From Adiantum capillus-veneris (Eukaryota > Streptophyta > Polypodiopsida > Polypodiales > Pteridaceae), in assembly GCA_014529385.2 (NCBI GenBank), contig CM043943.1, positions 97,368,355-97,432,354 of the forward strand: a stretch of DNA of 64,000 nt, read 5' to 3'. A program made the translations under genes and the position numbers. The notes below the pieces were generated by a model. It saw only the letters and a list, made by a program, of their open reading frames with translations. It was not told the DNA's origin and ran no database searches. Below, piece after piece: positions 46,512 through 57,763 of the stretch. Numbering within the stretch: the first letter of the stretch is position 1; each line of letters opens with the position of its first letter.

Positions 46512-49500
46512 ATGGAGAGCCAACGCCAAATGTCTGGATATCCTCTTTTCTTTGGAGAGCCTGGAGAGGATGCAGAATTATTTTTAGCAAATTTCAAGAT
46601 GTCTTGCCGTATCAAGAGGATAGTAACCGATCAAGAACGTGTAGAAATGTTTGAGGTGGTCCTTAGGAAAGATGCTAGTACTTGGTTTGACTCTTTGCCT
46701 GAGGAAGTTAAGGGGAATTACACAGAAGTTTTAAATCGTTTTAAGAGATACTTCTTTGATCCCCAAAACACTCAGAAACTATGGCAAGACATTGTTTCTC
46801 ATAAGCAAAAAGACTTAGATGACTACTACTTGTACAAGCAAGAGTTTCTACGTCTTTGGGCTCTATGGATACGAAATGTTGCTAACCCTGGTGATGGTGC
46901 AGAATTTTTAAAGAAGGAGAGGTTCATAGCCAGACTCTTTCCTGACCTTAAGGTAAAAGTTGAGGCGGGAGCACCTGCTACTTTTGATGCAGCTGAAACT
47001 AGGGCTGCTGAGAAGTATAGGAAACTCAAGTGCTTAAGGGGAGAGGTTCCAATAGAAGGTCTTAGACCCAAAGGTAAGTCACAAGCATCAACATCGAGGG
47101 AGCTTCCTGAGGTAACGGCGGAAGTAATTGAGAAGTTAAACGAATCTTTAAGCAGCCTGTCAATTCACCTTGCACAAGCTGTAGGTCCAAAGGGACAAGC
47201 AAAGAAGTCTGAAGAGCGAGATCCACGACCTAGGAGAGTCTTGCAATGTTGGAATTGCGGAGAGTCTGGACATGGGATGTATAATTGTCCTTGGCCCCGT
47301 GGGGAGCCAGGGAGGCCTAACTTGAATTACCCAGTGATGAATGCAGGTGAAGGAATTGGTCAACAACCAAGGCTTCTACAAAGGCCAAATGGACCAAGAC
47401 CACCTCCACAAGGGGTAGAAGGAGTTCCACCTTTGTCAGATCCAAATGTGCATGTGGTAGAGGTGACAAATTCAAATGAGGTTGACATGGAAGCCAATGG
47501 AATTAAGCGTGGCCGAGGAAAAGGTAAAGAAAAAGAAGGAGTCACATCACAGAGTGACCATGGACAAGGCAAGAAGGCAAAGGGAACCAAGGAAACCAAG
47601 AGGACTCGACGTCGTATCAACCTCCAAGACTTCCCTCTTGGACATGGTATGGCTCCGTACAACTTGTTGGAAGACATGAGAGGTAAGGGTCCTGATATTT
47701 CATGGCCTCAATTTCTTGCATTATGTCCACAAGTTAGGAGGGATTTAACAAGGGCAGTTAGCACTAGGAGAAAGGTAAAAGAGAGTGTGCCTGTTGTAAA
47801 AATTGCACAAGCTGAAATGAATGAGGACATTACACCGGTGCTAGACTGTTACATCAAAGGGAGATTGGTTAGGAAAGGTCTAGTGGATGGGGGTGCACAA
47901 ATTTGCATCATGACAGAGGGACTCATGCAAAAACTAGGCATGCACATCCATGAGACACCTGAAATTAGGGTCAAGATGGCAAACAATAGCAAGGCTAGGT
48001 GCGTAGGCATTTGTAAAAATGTTTTTGTGGAGGCCTTTGGCATTAAGAAGGCAGTGGATTTCTATGTCATGTCTACCAAGGGAAATGGTTACCCATTTAT
48101 CCTAGGAAGACCATGGCTAATGAAAATGCGAGCTTTGCAGGATTGGGAGAGTGGAAAGCTAATTTGCAGGAATGACAATCACAAGAAGGTTGTCTTTGAC
48201 ATGAAGGAGCAACGCCAAGAGGAGCTCCATGAAGAATCATCTCAAAGTGAGACGGAAGAAGGTTGGACCGATAGCACTTCAGAAGAAGAAAGTAGCGGCA
48301 GCATTACTGAAGAGGAGTCTTCCATCGAAGTCATGGGGGTAAGGTTTAAGCCAAGCAACCAAGAGACCTCTTGTCAAGGCTTGGAGGAGGTAGGTCCTCA
48401 AGAGAACGAAGGTGATCAAGATGAAGGGATGCTGGAAGGTATGCTATCAACAACACTTACAAAGAATGAAAGAGAGGAGTTCAAATGTGTGCTAAGGAAG
48501 TTTCCTAGGCTTTTTGCTAAAGACTACACCGATGTGCGTGGAGTAGATGCTGTTCAACACAAAATTGAGTTGAAGCCAGAGGCCACACCTAAGGCTCAGA
48601 AGCTACGAAGGCTAGGAGTCATCAAGGAGCAGGCTTTACTCAAGGAGGTAAGAAAGCTTCTAGCAGCAGGGTTCATTTATCCAGTGGAGAATTCAGAGTG
48701 GGTCTCTCCTGTTGTTGTCACTCCTAAGAAGAACGGCAAGTGGAGGGTGTGTGTGGATTACCGTCCCCTCAATGAGGCAACAAAGAGAGATCACTTTCCC
48801 CTCCCATTCCAGGATGAGATACTAAATGAGGTAGCTGGTCATGAGAAGTACACTGTGTGCGATGGTTACTCAGGTTACTTTCAAATAGGGATTGCACTGG
48901 AGGATCAATTGAAAACAACCTTTATCACTCCTTGGGGTTGTTATGCTTTTAGAGTCATGCCATTTGGTCTGACAAATGCTCCTGCAACATTCCAACGTTT
49001 CATGAATATGGTGTTTCAAGCATTCTTTGGAAAGTCAATTAGGGTGTTCATTGATGATTTCTGTATTTATAGCTCAAAATCATTGCATCTACAAAGGGTA
49101 GAAGAAGGTTTAAAGAAGCTCTACGACATGGGAGGTCAACTCAACCCCGACAAGTGCCATATAGGTGAGGATGAAGTAATCTTGCTTGGTCATAAAGTTT
49201 CTTACAAAGGCATTGAAGTGGATCCTTCGAAGGCAAAGGCTCTTATTGAGCTACCATCACCCAAGAGTCTTAAGGAGGTCATCTCATTCATTCAAAAGGT
49301 GAAGTATATGTCACGCTTCATTCACTTAGCCTCGGAGTTACTTCACCCTTTGCAAAAGTTGACACAACAAGTAGAATTTGCATGGTCTGATGAGCTTGAA
49401 GAGTACTTTTGTAACATTAAAGTCATTTTGTCAGAGCTACCAACACTCATGCCTCCTTGTTGGGAGTACACATTCTTTGTTAGCTCTAGTGCTGGGAAAG

Positions 49501-51792
49501 AAACAATTGGTGCTGTGTTGCTACAACAAGATCCCCACAGTACAAGGATGCGACCCATCTACTTTGCTAGTAGGGTCATGAATGCTTTGGAGAGAGACTA
49601 CACAGAAGCAGAACTCATGATGCTTTCTCTCATGTTTGCGGTGAGAAAGTTTAGATCCTACCTGCTACCAAAACCTTTTGTAATTCTCACTGCAGAAAAT
49701 TTGTTCCCTTGGGTGTCATCTCAAATGAATCTTAGTACTAGGATCTCAAAGTGGATTATGGAGTTGCAAGAGTTTCAATACTCTTTCAAGGTAGAAGATA
49801 GTGTGCGTGCACAATTGGCAGGGATTCTCACTTATAGGGTGCACGAAAAGGAGATTAAGGTGCCTGAAGTAAAGACCCTACCATTGACACCACCAAAAAG
49901 TATTCCTAATGCTTTTACTTTGTTCTTTGATGGAGCTTTTCGTCGAGCCACAGGAAAAGCAGGGGGAGGGCTAGTGTTGCTCAACCCAAGTGGAGAGGTG
50001 GTCATGAAAGAGAAGTTCAATCTACCAAGTTCAGCTAGCAACAATGAAGCAGAATATGACACTCTACTTCATGGTTTGAAGATGTGCATTGGCCAAGGGA
50101 TACAACGCCTCATGGTAAAGGGAGATGCACTTCTCATTGTTAAACAGATTTTAGGCATTTGGGCATGCAAGAATGAGAGCTTACGGACAAAAGTTCATGC
50201 CATTCGTAGATTGTTTAATCAATTTGAAGAAGTGCAACTATATCATATTCCTAGGAAACAGAATGAAGATGCTGATTTACTTGCACAACAAGCCGTTGCA
50301 TGTGTAAAGAAAGAAGTGCAGGTCATCATGGTGGCGGCTGCTGTGAAGCAACTGAGGTACCAGGGATTGGAGTCATTGGCTCCCATCATTGGCTACATTT
50401 TGGAGGGTGAGTTTCCACCAGACTTCACAAAAGCTCAGAAGAGGAGACTGATGAAGAAGGCAAGCGTATATCTCTTCCTAGAAGGCTCCCTCTATCAAAG
50501 AGGGAAGGATCAAGTGTGCAGACGAGTACCAACTATTAAGGAAATTCCAGCCATTCTAAAAGGTTTGCATGAAGAGGCATGTGGTGGTCATTTTGCCCAA
50601 GAATTAACTGTGAAGAAGATTTTGCTTTCGGGGTATGTTTTGGCCAAGTTTGCATGTGGATGTTCAACATTGGTGTAAAAGCTGTCACACTTGTCAGATA
50701 AATGGAAATAGAAGGTTGGTGCATGGCCCGAGGCAAATAGTGCTTGCAAATGGACCCTTTGAAAAGTGGGGCATTGATGCTATGGGTCCTCTGCCTAGGA
50801 CAAAAAATGGTAAACTCTACATTCTAGTGGCTGTAGACTATATGACTAGGTGGGTGGAAGCACAAAGTGTGGCAAAGGTAAATGAGAAGACAGTAAGCAA
50901 ATTCGTCTACACTCACATTTGTTGTAGATTTGGCACACCTTTGGAGATTGTTTCTGATAATGGTCCAGGGTTTAGAAAAGGATTGCTCACAGAAGTTTGT
51001 GAAGAGCTTCACATTCTACATCGTCATAGCACACCATACTACCCACAGTCAAATGGTTTGGTGGAGAAGGCTAATGGTGTCATTGCAGGAATCATTAGAA
51101 AGATGGTGCAAAACAAGACAAAATTATGGGATGACTTCTTGGATGGTGCCTTGTGGGCGTATCGAACCACATATAGGGAAGCCACGGAGTTCACACCATT
51201 TCACTTGGTCTATGGTCAAGAGGCTTTACAGCCAATTGAGCTAAACATTCCAACAATGCGACTTCATGGCAAATCAGCACAAGATGATCAAGAGGTATGG
51301 ATGGATCGACTTCTTACGTTAGTGGAGCTTGAGTGGAAAAGAGAAGCAGCATACGAGTGCTACAAGAGGAAAGCCACACAAGCGAAAGAAACGCACGACA
51401 AGAAACTGAAGGACAAAGGCATCAAGGAAGGAGAGCTTGTGCTAAGGTATGACAATCGACTTGACAATCGTTTTGATGCCAAGTTTGAAACTAGATGGCA
51501 AGGGCCATACATAGTCAAGAAGGCTTTCAATTCTAGCTACTATCAGCTTATGGACTTGAATGGTAAAGAGCTCTCCAGGAAGGTAAACGGGTATCGCTTG
51601 AAGCCCTATTTGAGTCGCCTTCTACCAAAGGATCTACCAAAGATCTGTCCAAAGGCCGCTGTCTCATGTAAGTATTGTTACATGAAGCATGAGTGTAACT
51701 CCAGCCAAAATTCTGAGGGGCCAAACAATGAAGATCTCGTCAAGGACTCTGAAGCACTCTCTTTGGAAAAGATGCTCTATGATGGTACATGA
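46512..51792 (+). pseudogene. Gypsy-B gag-pol polyprotein, right copy (complete gag, integrase frameshifted)
   Basis: The ATG at 46512 opens a full retrotransposon gag, missing from the left copy, followed by the CCHC knuckle (residues 246-259), protease DGGA (from residue 459), RT FIDD (846-849), degenerate RNase H and archaeal-type RNase H, as in the left copy. An extra T in the run at about 50638-50641 (left copy TATGTTTGG, here TATGTTTTGG) shifts the frame in the integrase zinc domain and stops it at 50678. The rest of integrase is open in another frame to 51792. Other differences between copies are few, mostly single residues. Gag and RT could be made; integrase could not. Confidence 0.93.
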
Positions 51793-51807
51793 ATATACCA
51801 TCATCCA

Positions 51808-51820
51808 AGGGGAGGGCTAA
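51808..51820 (+). other. Gypsy-B polypurine tract (right unit)
   Basis: AAGGGGAGGGC followed by TAA lies just before the 3' LTR; the left unit has the same at 42177-42189. Confidence 0.75.
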
Positions 51821-54178
51821 TGATAGCCATTTTTTCGGCTCTTTGTAATTGCCACAGTGAGTTACCTCACCCTACCAAAATCACCCAAACACTGTGGCTA
51901 TCCCTACCATTTCACTGTACATAGGCGTGCGTGAGTCACGGGACTTTTCCCATATCTTCTTAAAAACCCTCAGCTAGCTAGTCACTGGGCTAGGTGAGCC
52001 AAAAAAAATAAAAAAAATAAAAGTATATTATGGCCTCTTTGTGTGTAAATATTTCATTGTATATATGGCCTAAATATAGGGATTTTTAATAATTATTTTG
52101 GTATTTTATTTAAATATTTCTACTTAGGTGTGTGTTTTATTAAACCTATGTACACCTTCTTTCATCCTCTTACACCATAATTATATTTTTTTTTTGCCAA
52201 TATGTACATACTCTAACCTCATATTTTTCCTTTATACAAATCACTCCCACATTTTCACCCTCACCCTCGTGAAAACAAAAAATTGATTTCTACTCATTGG
52301 TTACTTTTATTATATTATTTACTTGCATACCTTTTCCTCTTTCACCCAAAATAATTCAAGGAGGGACCATATCATATGATTCCAATATCTTTCCATATCC
52401 ATAACTCCTCCATATTTTTATTATTATTTTTACTCATTATTCTAACACCATGTGCTCATTGAGCTAAAGTCCATGAATAGTCCATACACTAGTCCCACCA
52501 TGTATATATTTCTTATTTCACCAATAATCCTCCTCCATGCATGGGTCAAGGGCAACTTGAATGCTTTGTATTATAATATGACAAAGGAGGGGCTCACTCT
52601 TGGATGCATTGTACAAATTCAACAAAGGAGGGGACCACTAAAAGACTTTTGCAGGCATAAAAAACAGGCTTTTTGGTGAGAATTTTGGCACCTATCTCCA
52701 CTCCGAATTTGGAGCGGTGGTCAAAAGAGAAAATGTAGCCCACGCTCTGAATAATCACCCCAAAGTTTTTCATGATTTTTGGAGCTACCAGCTGTGAGCT
52801 ATGATTTTTTTAGTGGACCCCAGTTTTCCCATGCTATGCAGCCACACTCTCTCTTCCACTTTATCATTTTCCTCTTTCACACACACTTCTCCACTCATCA
52901 TCCCCATCTCTCTCACCACTCCTCTCTGCACACTACTCACCTTCTCCTCAACCTTGAAGAATAAGAGAAACCATGGTGAACTCATACCTCCCACACACAA
53001 TTCCATTCCAAAATTGACCACCTAGTCTCATTTTTCCTCCTCCAAATTACCCATATCTATCAAAAAACCACAAAATTCAGCCTCTTCTCTTAAAAGATAG
53101 CATCATGGTGGTTGATTACTCAGCTTCAATTACCTTGTCTCTCAAGGAAGGTCAAGAGTGGAGAAAAAATGTACCGTCAAAGCTAGTGGACCGTCAACAA
53201 GCGTCAAAATTGGCCCTACTCAAGACACTTGGAGCATCAACCTTGTAAGAAATCCACCTTTTCTTACCTCTTAAGAGTTTTTCTTCCTTATTTGTATCCT
53301 ACATGGATACTCCCATTGTAAATATTCAATTCCATTTGTAAATTAATACTAACTCTACTAACACTAACCCACTATGAAAAGTCCTATCACCTCCATTTCT
53401 CTCCTCTCTCTTTCCCCACCAACTTCTTGATAATTCCAAGCAAAAGAAATTAGATAAATTGCTGAAAATCTAACTCAACCATGGTTAGAGGAGTAACCCT
53501 AGCCTTCAAAATTGCTATAAAAGGAGGGTGTAGCTAGCATAAAAGGGGGAAGCCATAAGCAAGAGCACTATGCTATAGCTTGAGAAGCCAAGCTCAACCT
53601 CTCTAGAAGGAGCTCTTGAGTGGAAGCTCATTGTCTTATGCATGTGCATGTGTTGTAATAGGGGATTAGCAAGGGAAATCTATGCCACTGTAAGAGAGAG
53701 AGTGATCATTCAATTGAGAGTAGGAAATCTATCATTTCTCCTACTAGTGTAAGCCCAACATTCGCTGAATCAAGGAGGGTGGATTTGGACTAATCTTGGA
53801 TATTTTGTCTCCTTTCCAACGTGAAGTAATGGACAACAATGATGCGTAAGTGTCTTGGTTTTTTTTAAGTTCTTGATAGCTTGTCTCTGGTGTTGTCATC
53901 AATCTAGCCATAAATCCCACATACTGTAAGAGGGCGACAGGGTGGAGAGGACTCCCCTGGCCTTAAGACAGTGATTGGGGTGGCTTTTCTAGTGATGTGT
54001 TGTGGTGAAATTTACGCAAGCTATGTTGAACAAGTACTAATCTCACTTTGATTTGTCATGACAGATTTGTAAGAAGGTATTAATGCAACAAGCACCCCCT
54101 CCCCCTTTCTCTCTCTTTCTTAAATATATAGTTGTGTTTGCTTGATCATTGCCGATACGTTTCAAAGCAGCCCGAGCA

Positions 54179-54222
<44 letters not shown>

Positions 54223-54481
54223 TTTTAGTGTGTGAGAGTATTCCATTGGTGTTAGGGTTAGTGTAAACTCCTTGCTTGTTTGTGGGTTGCTCTAACGATT
54301 CTCCTCTTTTGCGTCCTAGTTCGCTCTTAAACTAGGTGGTGCCCCTTGTGTAGTTGGGATTTGGCGGTGGGTTTGTTGTTTTGGTTTGTGTTGTGTTGTG
54401 CCCCAGCCCCATTGAGCAGCACGGGAGCCTTGAAGGGTTTCTAGAGGCCACTCTTCTTGTTGCCCGCCCCGGACCGCCTCA
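51821..54481 (+). repeat. Gypsy-B right LTR (3' LTR)
   Basis: TGATAGCC ... CCGCCTCA, 2,661 bp, almost identical to 42190-44848. It is followed directly by minus-strand gag sequence of another element. No matching target duplication can be tested, because the left end of the array is not an LTR. Confidence 0.92.
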
Positions 54482-55870
54482 CTACTTGAAGTGGTACAAC
54501 ATTTTCATTTTCTGAGCTACTAGGTAGCTGAACAATTTCTAATACATTTGTCATGATTTTCCTGATTTGGTTTGGGTTTTTCGGGCAATCAGGGATCAAG
54601 TGAGTGATGCCACACTCAAGACAATAGGCACTTACTTCAGTGATCTCCGTATGAGGACATTGTTTGACCAAGTGGTTGTCACGACTTTTGTGACAATCTG
54701 TCTCTGGTTGAGGAGATTCTTTTAGCATTTCCTCTTTGCTATAAGCAAGCTTTGACCTAGATAAGCCGATATTTGCAATGAATCGCAATGTCCTTTCATC
54801 CATTTCATACCTTATTTATTTCTACTGAGACCCAGGAGGTGGAGGTTGTAACGGCCTCACCACTCCATGCGTTTCTCTCACATTTTGTTGCTCCGAAGGG
54901 TAGCACTCACTTTGGTTGCTATACCACATTGTAGCTGGTACTGGCGTTGGTTTATTTGATGCTTCCATCATTGGCATGTATCTCATGTCTACCTGCATTC
55001 TAGCACCTGGCAGCGGAGGTTGTTGTCCTAAGACAAGTTGTGGCCTTAAAACTCCTTTAGGTCCTGGCGCATTCCCTGTAATGTATCTAAGTGGAGTAGG
55101 TGCTTCTGGAACAGGTTGTAAATTCCTCTCCCTAGCATTTTCCATGCTATAATAGCACTCTTCCTCCGTATGGTTTGTCCATTTTCTCTCAATTTCACAC
55201 CACTTCGGCTCTCCCGAATCAGACCTTACAAGAGGAATCAACCTCTTGACCAAGTCGTCGATAAGCTTTTCTTGATCAATAGGTGCCGTTGGCTTGACAA
55301 TGGACTCACTTATCTGTGAAACACTGTGCTGAGAGGATGTGTCATCTCCTTGACTCTTTAAGTCCTTTTCTTTGTATGCCTCACATTTATCCACTAGATA
55401 AAGAGCTTCTTTGATCAACTCGTTTAGTGTCATCCTCCTTATCATATGCAGATCCTTCTGAAGGCCAGCATGTCTCATTCCCTAGATAAAGATCAGCATC
55501 AGTCGTGCTAGCGTAGGTAATTCCGCTCTCGGACAGAGCTTGACATATCTCTTGAGACGTAATGATGCTTTGCGTACTGATTCATCCTCTTTCTATTTGA
55601 ATCTATGGATTTGCGAGACCGTGTTGTAAGCAATGCCTTTTGGCAAAAATTCTTCAATAAACTCCTCAAACAGCTCATCTAGGGTCTCAAAATCCCATTT
55701 TTCCATCGAGTCGAACCATGTAGCTGCATCATCTTCTAGAGTCAATCCAAATCCCGCAAATTGTGTCGCAAAATCTGAAACTTCCTCTTCTCTAATCACT
55801 CTTCTAAAAGCCGTTACGTGATCTCTCGGATCTTTATCTCCGGAGTATTTTCTGTTTACCCATTTCTGGA
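54482..55870 (-). pseudogene. gag of a minus-strand plant retroelement, cut by the Gypsy-B array
   Basis: In one minus-strand frame: VQKWVNRKYSGDKDPRDHV, a retrotransposon-gag core (FATQFAGFGLTLEDDAATWFD), a linker, and a zinc knuckle CLECGITHLIPDC near 54620. It ends at VVPLQV where Gypsy-B begins (54482). Stops interrupt it near 55879, 55593, 55479 and 54804-54822. The continuation may lie left of the array at 36990, where another minus-strand frame starts without its own beginning. A CCHC of the C-x2-C-x3-H-x4-C form is unusual but clear. Confidence 0.72.
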
Positions 55871-55936
55871 CTTGGGATGGTATAACTCATCGATTGTCTA
55901 CAAGTCTAACCAGAGACTCTCCCAATCCTTCTCTCG

Positions 55937-56389
55937 TTATCGTTCTTGAAGGGAATCTAGTGGCTCTCTTCTTGGAATTCCTATAGGAAGTCTCGTGTTT
56001 GGTGGAGGCATTTGTGGTTCTTCATTGACCAAATATCCACCTCTTTCTAGTATAGTCTGTGGATTTGTGCTTTCTACAACTTTGTATTCTCGTTCATACT
56101 TGTCGACAACTATAGATCTCCATTGACAGTCGACTCCGTATGTGTAGACATATAAGAGCTTGTAATACGTTATCTCTTCTAGGTGTGGATCTGAGCACCT
56201 ATAAATATTGACCTCATTGTCGTCAATGTATCTATATAGTCCTTCACTCTCATGACCAATCATCCAAACTCTCTCAACAAGATGGATCTTTATCAATTGC
56301 AAGTTTGGAAGATCCATTGTGGGAGGATATTCCTCTATCGTCGGGATCTCCAAGCTTGTGTAAGTTGCGTTTGAATCTAGGGTAGACAT
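55937..56389 (-). CDS. Hypothetical ORF upstream of the minus-strand gag (150 aa)
   Basis: An open frame starting at ATG 56389, just before the gag core and in a different frame. It is acidic and Tyr-rich (YRYIDDNEVNIYRC, YKLLYVYTYGVDCQW) with a Pro-rich end. It may be the gag N-terminal region separated by a frameshift, or another accessory protein. I recognise no family. It is not similar to b1 or b2. Confidence 0.45.
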   Translation of the reverse strand: MSTLDSNATYTSLEIPTIEEYPPTMDLPNLQLIKIHLVERVWMIGHESEGLYRYIDDNEVNIYRCSDPHLEEITYYKLLYVYTYGVDCQWRSIVVDKYEREYKVVESTNPQTILERGGYLVNEEPQMPPPNTRLPIGIPRREPLDSLQER

Positions 56390-57042
56390 GATTTCTGGGC
56401 TTAAGAGCTTTTGCTTGGTTCAAGTAGACTTAATCTGCTGTGTTCAAGTGCTTTGGTTAGGGAAAAGTCGAAACTATGTCCAAAACCGCAACCGTTTCGT
56501 CACAATTCTCGCAAATTGTCGCTTTTAGACACCCCTAACTTGCGGATGTATTTTGAGGCCTCAAACGACGTTTTTTCTCAAAGTTGAACTAAATGGTTGT
56601 CGTAGGCAGCTCTAAGATCAATAGAGCCGCTCTCAGGCTACGTTTTGATATAAAAACTTTTCCGATCCAATACCGTTTGTGAAAGTTATGGCCAAAATAG
56701 TGAAATGTAGTTTAGACTGGTCAAAATGAGTCCAAATTCAATTTTAAAAGAAGATTTGGGATCTCTGTGACACTGTAAACACTTCTGTATGGTCTAAATT
56801 ACAGTTCGACCCTAAAACTGGCCTAGAGACATCCTACGCTGTCGAAAAATTTGCGATCTTGCCAAGAAAGCACCGGGCTTATGGATGTGAGAGTTTGTGA
56901 GAGAACTCAACAAAAACTATATGAAGGAGTTAAACCATGGATGCCATGAAGACTAGGGTTTGGAAAGAAGTGAAATCAAAGAAGACTCACTCTTTCTCTC
57001 TTGCACTCACACACACACAAAGAAAGAATGCAAAAGAGAATG
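56390..57042. other. Stretch without ORFs between gag and the small accessory frames
   Basis: On the minus strand this would be 5' internal or leader sequence. No gene, LTR ends or acceptor cluster was identified with confidence. It could also hide a junction between two elements. Confidence 0.4.
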
Positions 57043-57255
57043 TCAAAACAATACGAAGATGAAAACATCAAGGCTATGGTCATATCGTATCATGGGTAAT
57101 ATGAAAGGGTTAATGGATGAGTTAATGGCATTCAATCTTGGCTGACCAAATAGGCTACGAATTGTTCTTTGGAATTGTAGTTTTGTGCTTACCATAATAT
57201 ATATATTTTGCCTAGTGATTGGGATTAATTGTGTGTACAAATCCTCTTGGTTCAT
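57043..57255 (-). CDS. Accessory ORF a1-like of the minus-strand element (70 aa)
   Basis: Same length as a1 of Gypsy-B and 47 of 70 residues identical without gaps, including VSTKLQFQR and NPFILP.IRYD. The start codon overlaps the stop of the preceding a2-like frame as ATGA (57255-57252), an arrangement that often permits re-initiation. The retained frame in an otherwise decayed neighbourhood suggests purifying selection or recent origin. Function unknown. Confidence 0.7.
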   Translation of the reverse strand: MNQEDLYTQLIPITRQNIYIMVSTKLQFQRTIRSLFGQPRLNAINSSINPFILPMIRYDHSLDVFIFVLF

Positions 57256-57470
57256 AGCAAGATAACTACGCTTACATCAAAAGAAAAATTATAGTCTATG
57301 AGAGGTAGTATGATGGGATCCGGTGATAGAAGTATTTCATTGAGCCTTTCAGGGCCGAAGAGAAACACTATACGTTGTTGAAAGTGTATTTTACGGCTAA
57401 TCCATACGTTAATTCTAATAGATCGTACAGAGTGAAAGCGATAGAAATGATCATCATGTGGGTTATTCAT
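57252..57470 (-). CDS. Accessory ORF a2-like of the minus-strand element (72 aa)
   Basis: Same length as a2 of Gypsy-B. The N-terminal 17 residues differ, then RINV.ISRKIHFQQR, EIL.SP and ILPLI.Y match closely. It comes before the a1-like frame here, whereas in Gypsy-B a1 comes first. It starts right after the acceptor-like ACTATCCTAG. Function unknown. Confidence 0.7.
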   Translation of the reverse strand: MNNPHDDHFYRFHSVRSIRINVWISRKIHFQQRIVFLFGPERLNEILLSPDPIILPLIDYNFSFDVSVVILL

Positions 57471-57583
57471 CTAGGATAGTATGTGAGAAATGTAGATACG
57501 AGAGAAGTGAAGAGATGAGAAGTTTCCCTCCCAAGCCCTATTCTTGCCCGTAGGCAATAAGGATACTGCGGGGAGAGATGTAC

Positions 57584-57740
57584 CTGTAGCAAAGAGAACC
57601 TAGAGAGGATGAATTACTAAGAATGAGAGAGATAGGTTTGGTTAAGGAGATGAGATTAGGTACATATATATATGTTGGATTAGAGATGAAAATGAAAACA
57701 ACAAGAAATCAAGGAAACATCAATGTAGAACACATCTTAC
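57584..57740 (-). other. Candidate leader intron of the minus-strand element
   Basis: The minus strand reads CAA|GTAAGATG at 57740 and, after T- and C-rich text, TTTGCTACAG| ending at 57584. This gives a 157-nt intron between the primer-binding site and the accessory frames. Inference from consensus only. Confidence 0.35.
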
Positions 57741-57746
57741 TTGAAA

Positions 57747-57759
57747 CCCTTCGGCACCA
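57747..57759 (-). other. Primer-binding site left of the 57.8-58.8 kb LTR
   Basis: Minus-strand TGGTGCCGAAGGG, four bases after the LTR end at 57764. Its presence means this LTR has an internal region on its left as well as on its right. Confidence 0.65.
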
Positions 57760-57763
57760 TTAT

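Larger units (their letters stand above)
42190..54481 (+). mobile_element. Gypsy-B right unit: LTR to LTR element with accessory module
   Basis: 12,292 bp: LTR, primer-binding site, accessory ORFs a1, a2, b1 and b2, gag-pol, purine tract, LTR. With the left unit it forms internal-LTR-internal-LTR, the product expected from unequal recombination between tandem or sister copies. Near-identical LTRs point to very recent activity. The lineage is Tat-like by its dual RNase H. Confidence 0.9.

Noticed and set aside
53846-54481. Second copy of the leader ATG and splice donor in the right LTR as an active exon
   Set aside because: It lies in the 3' LTR and has no accessory exons downstream; it is only the LTR duplicate of 44198-44220.
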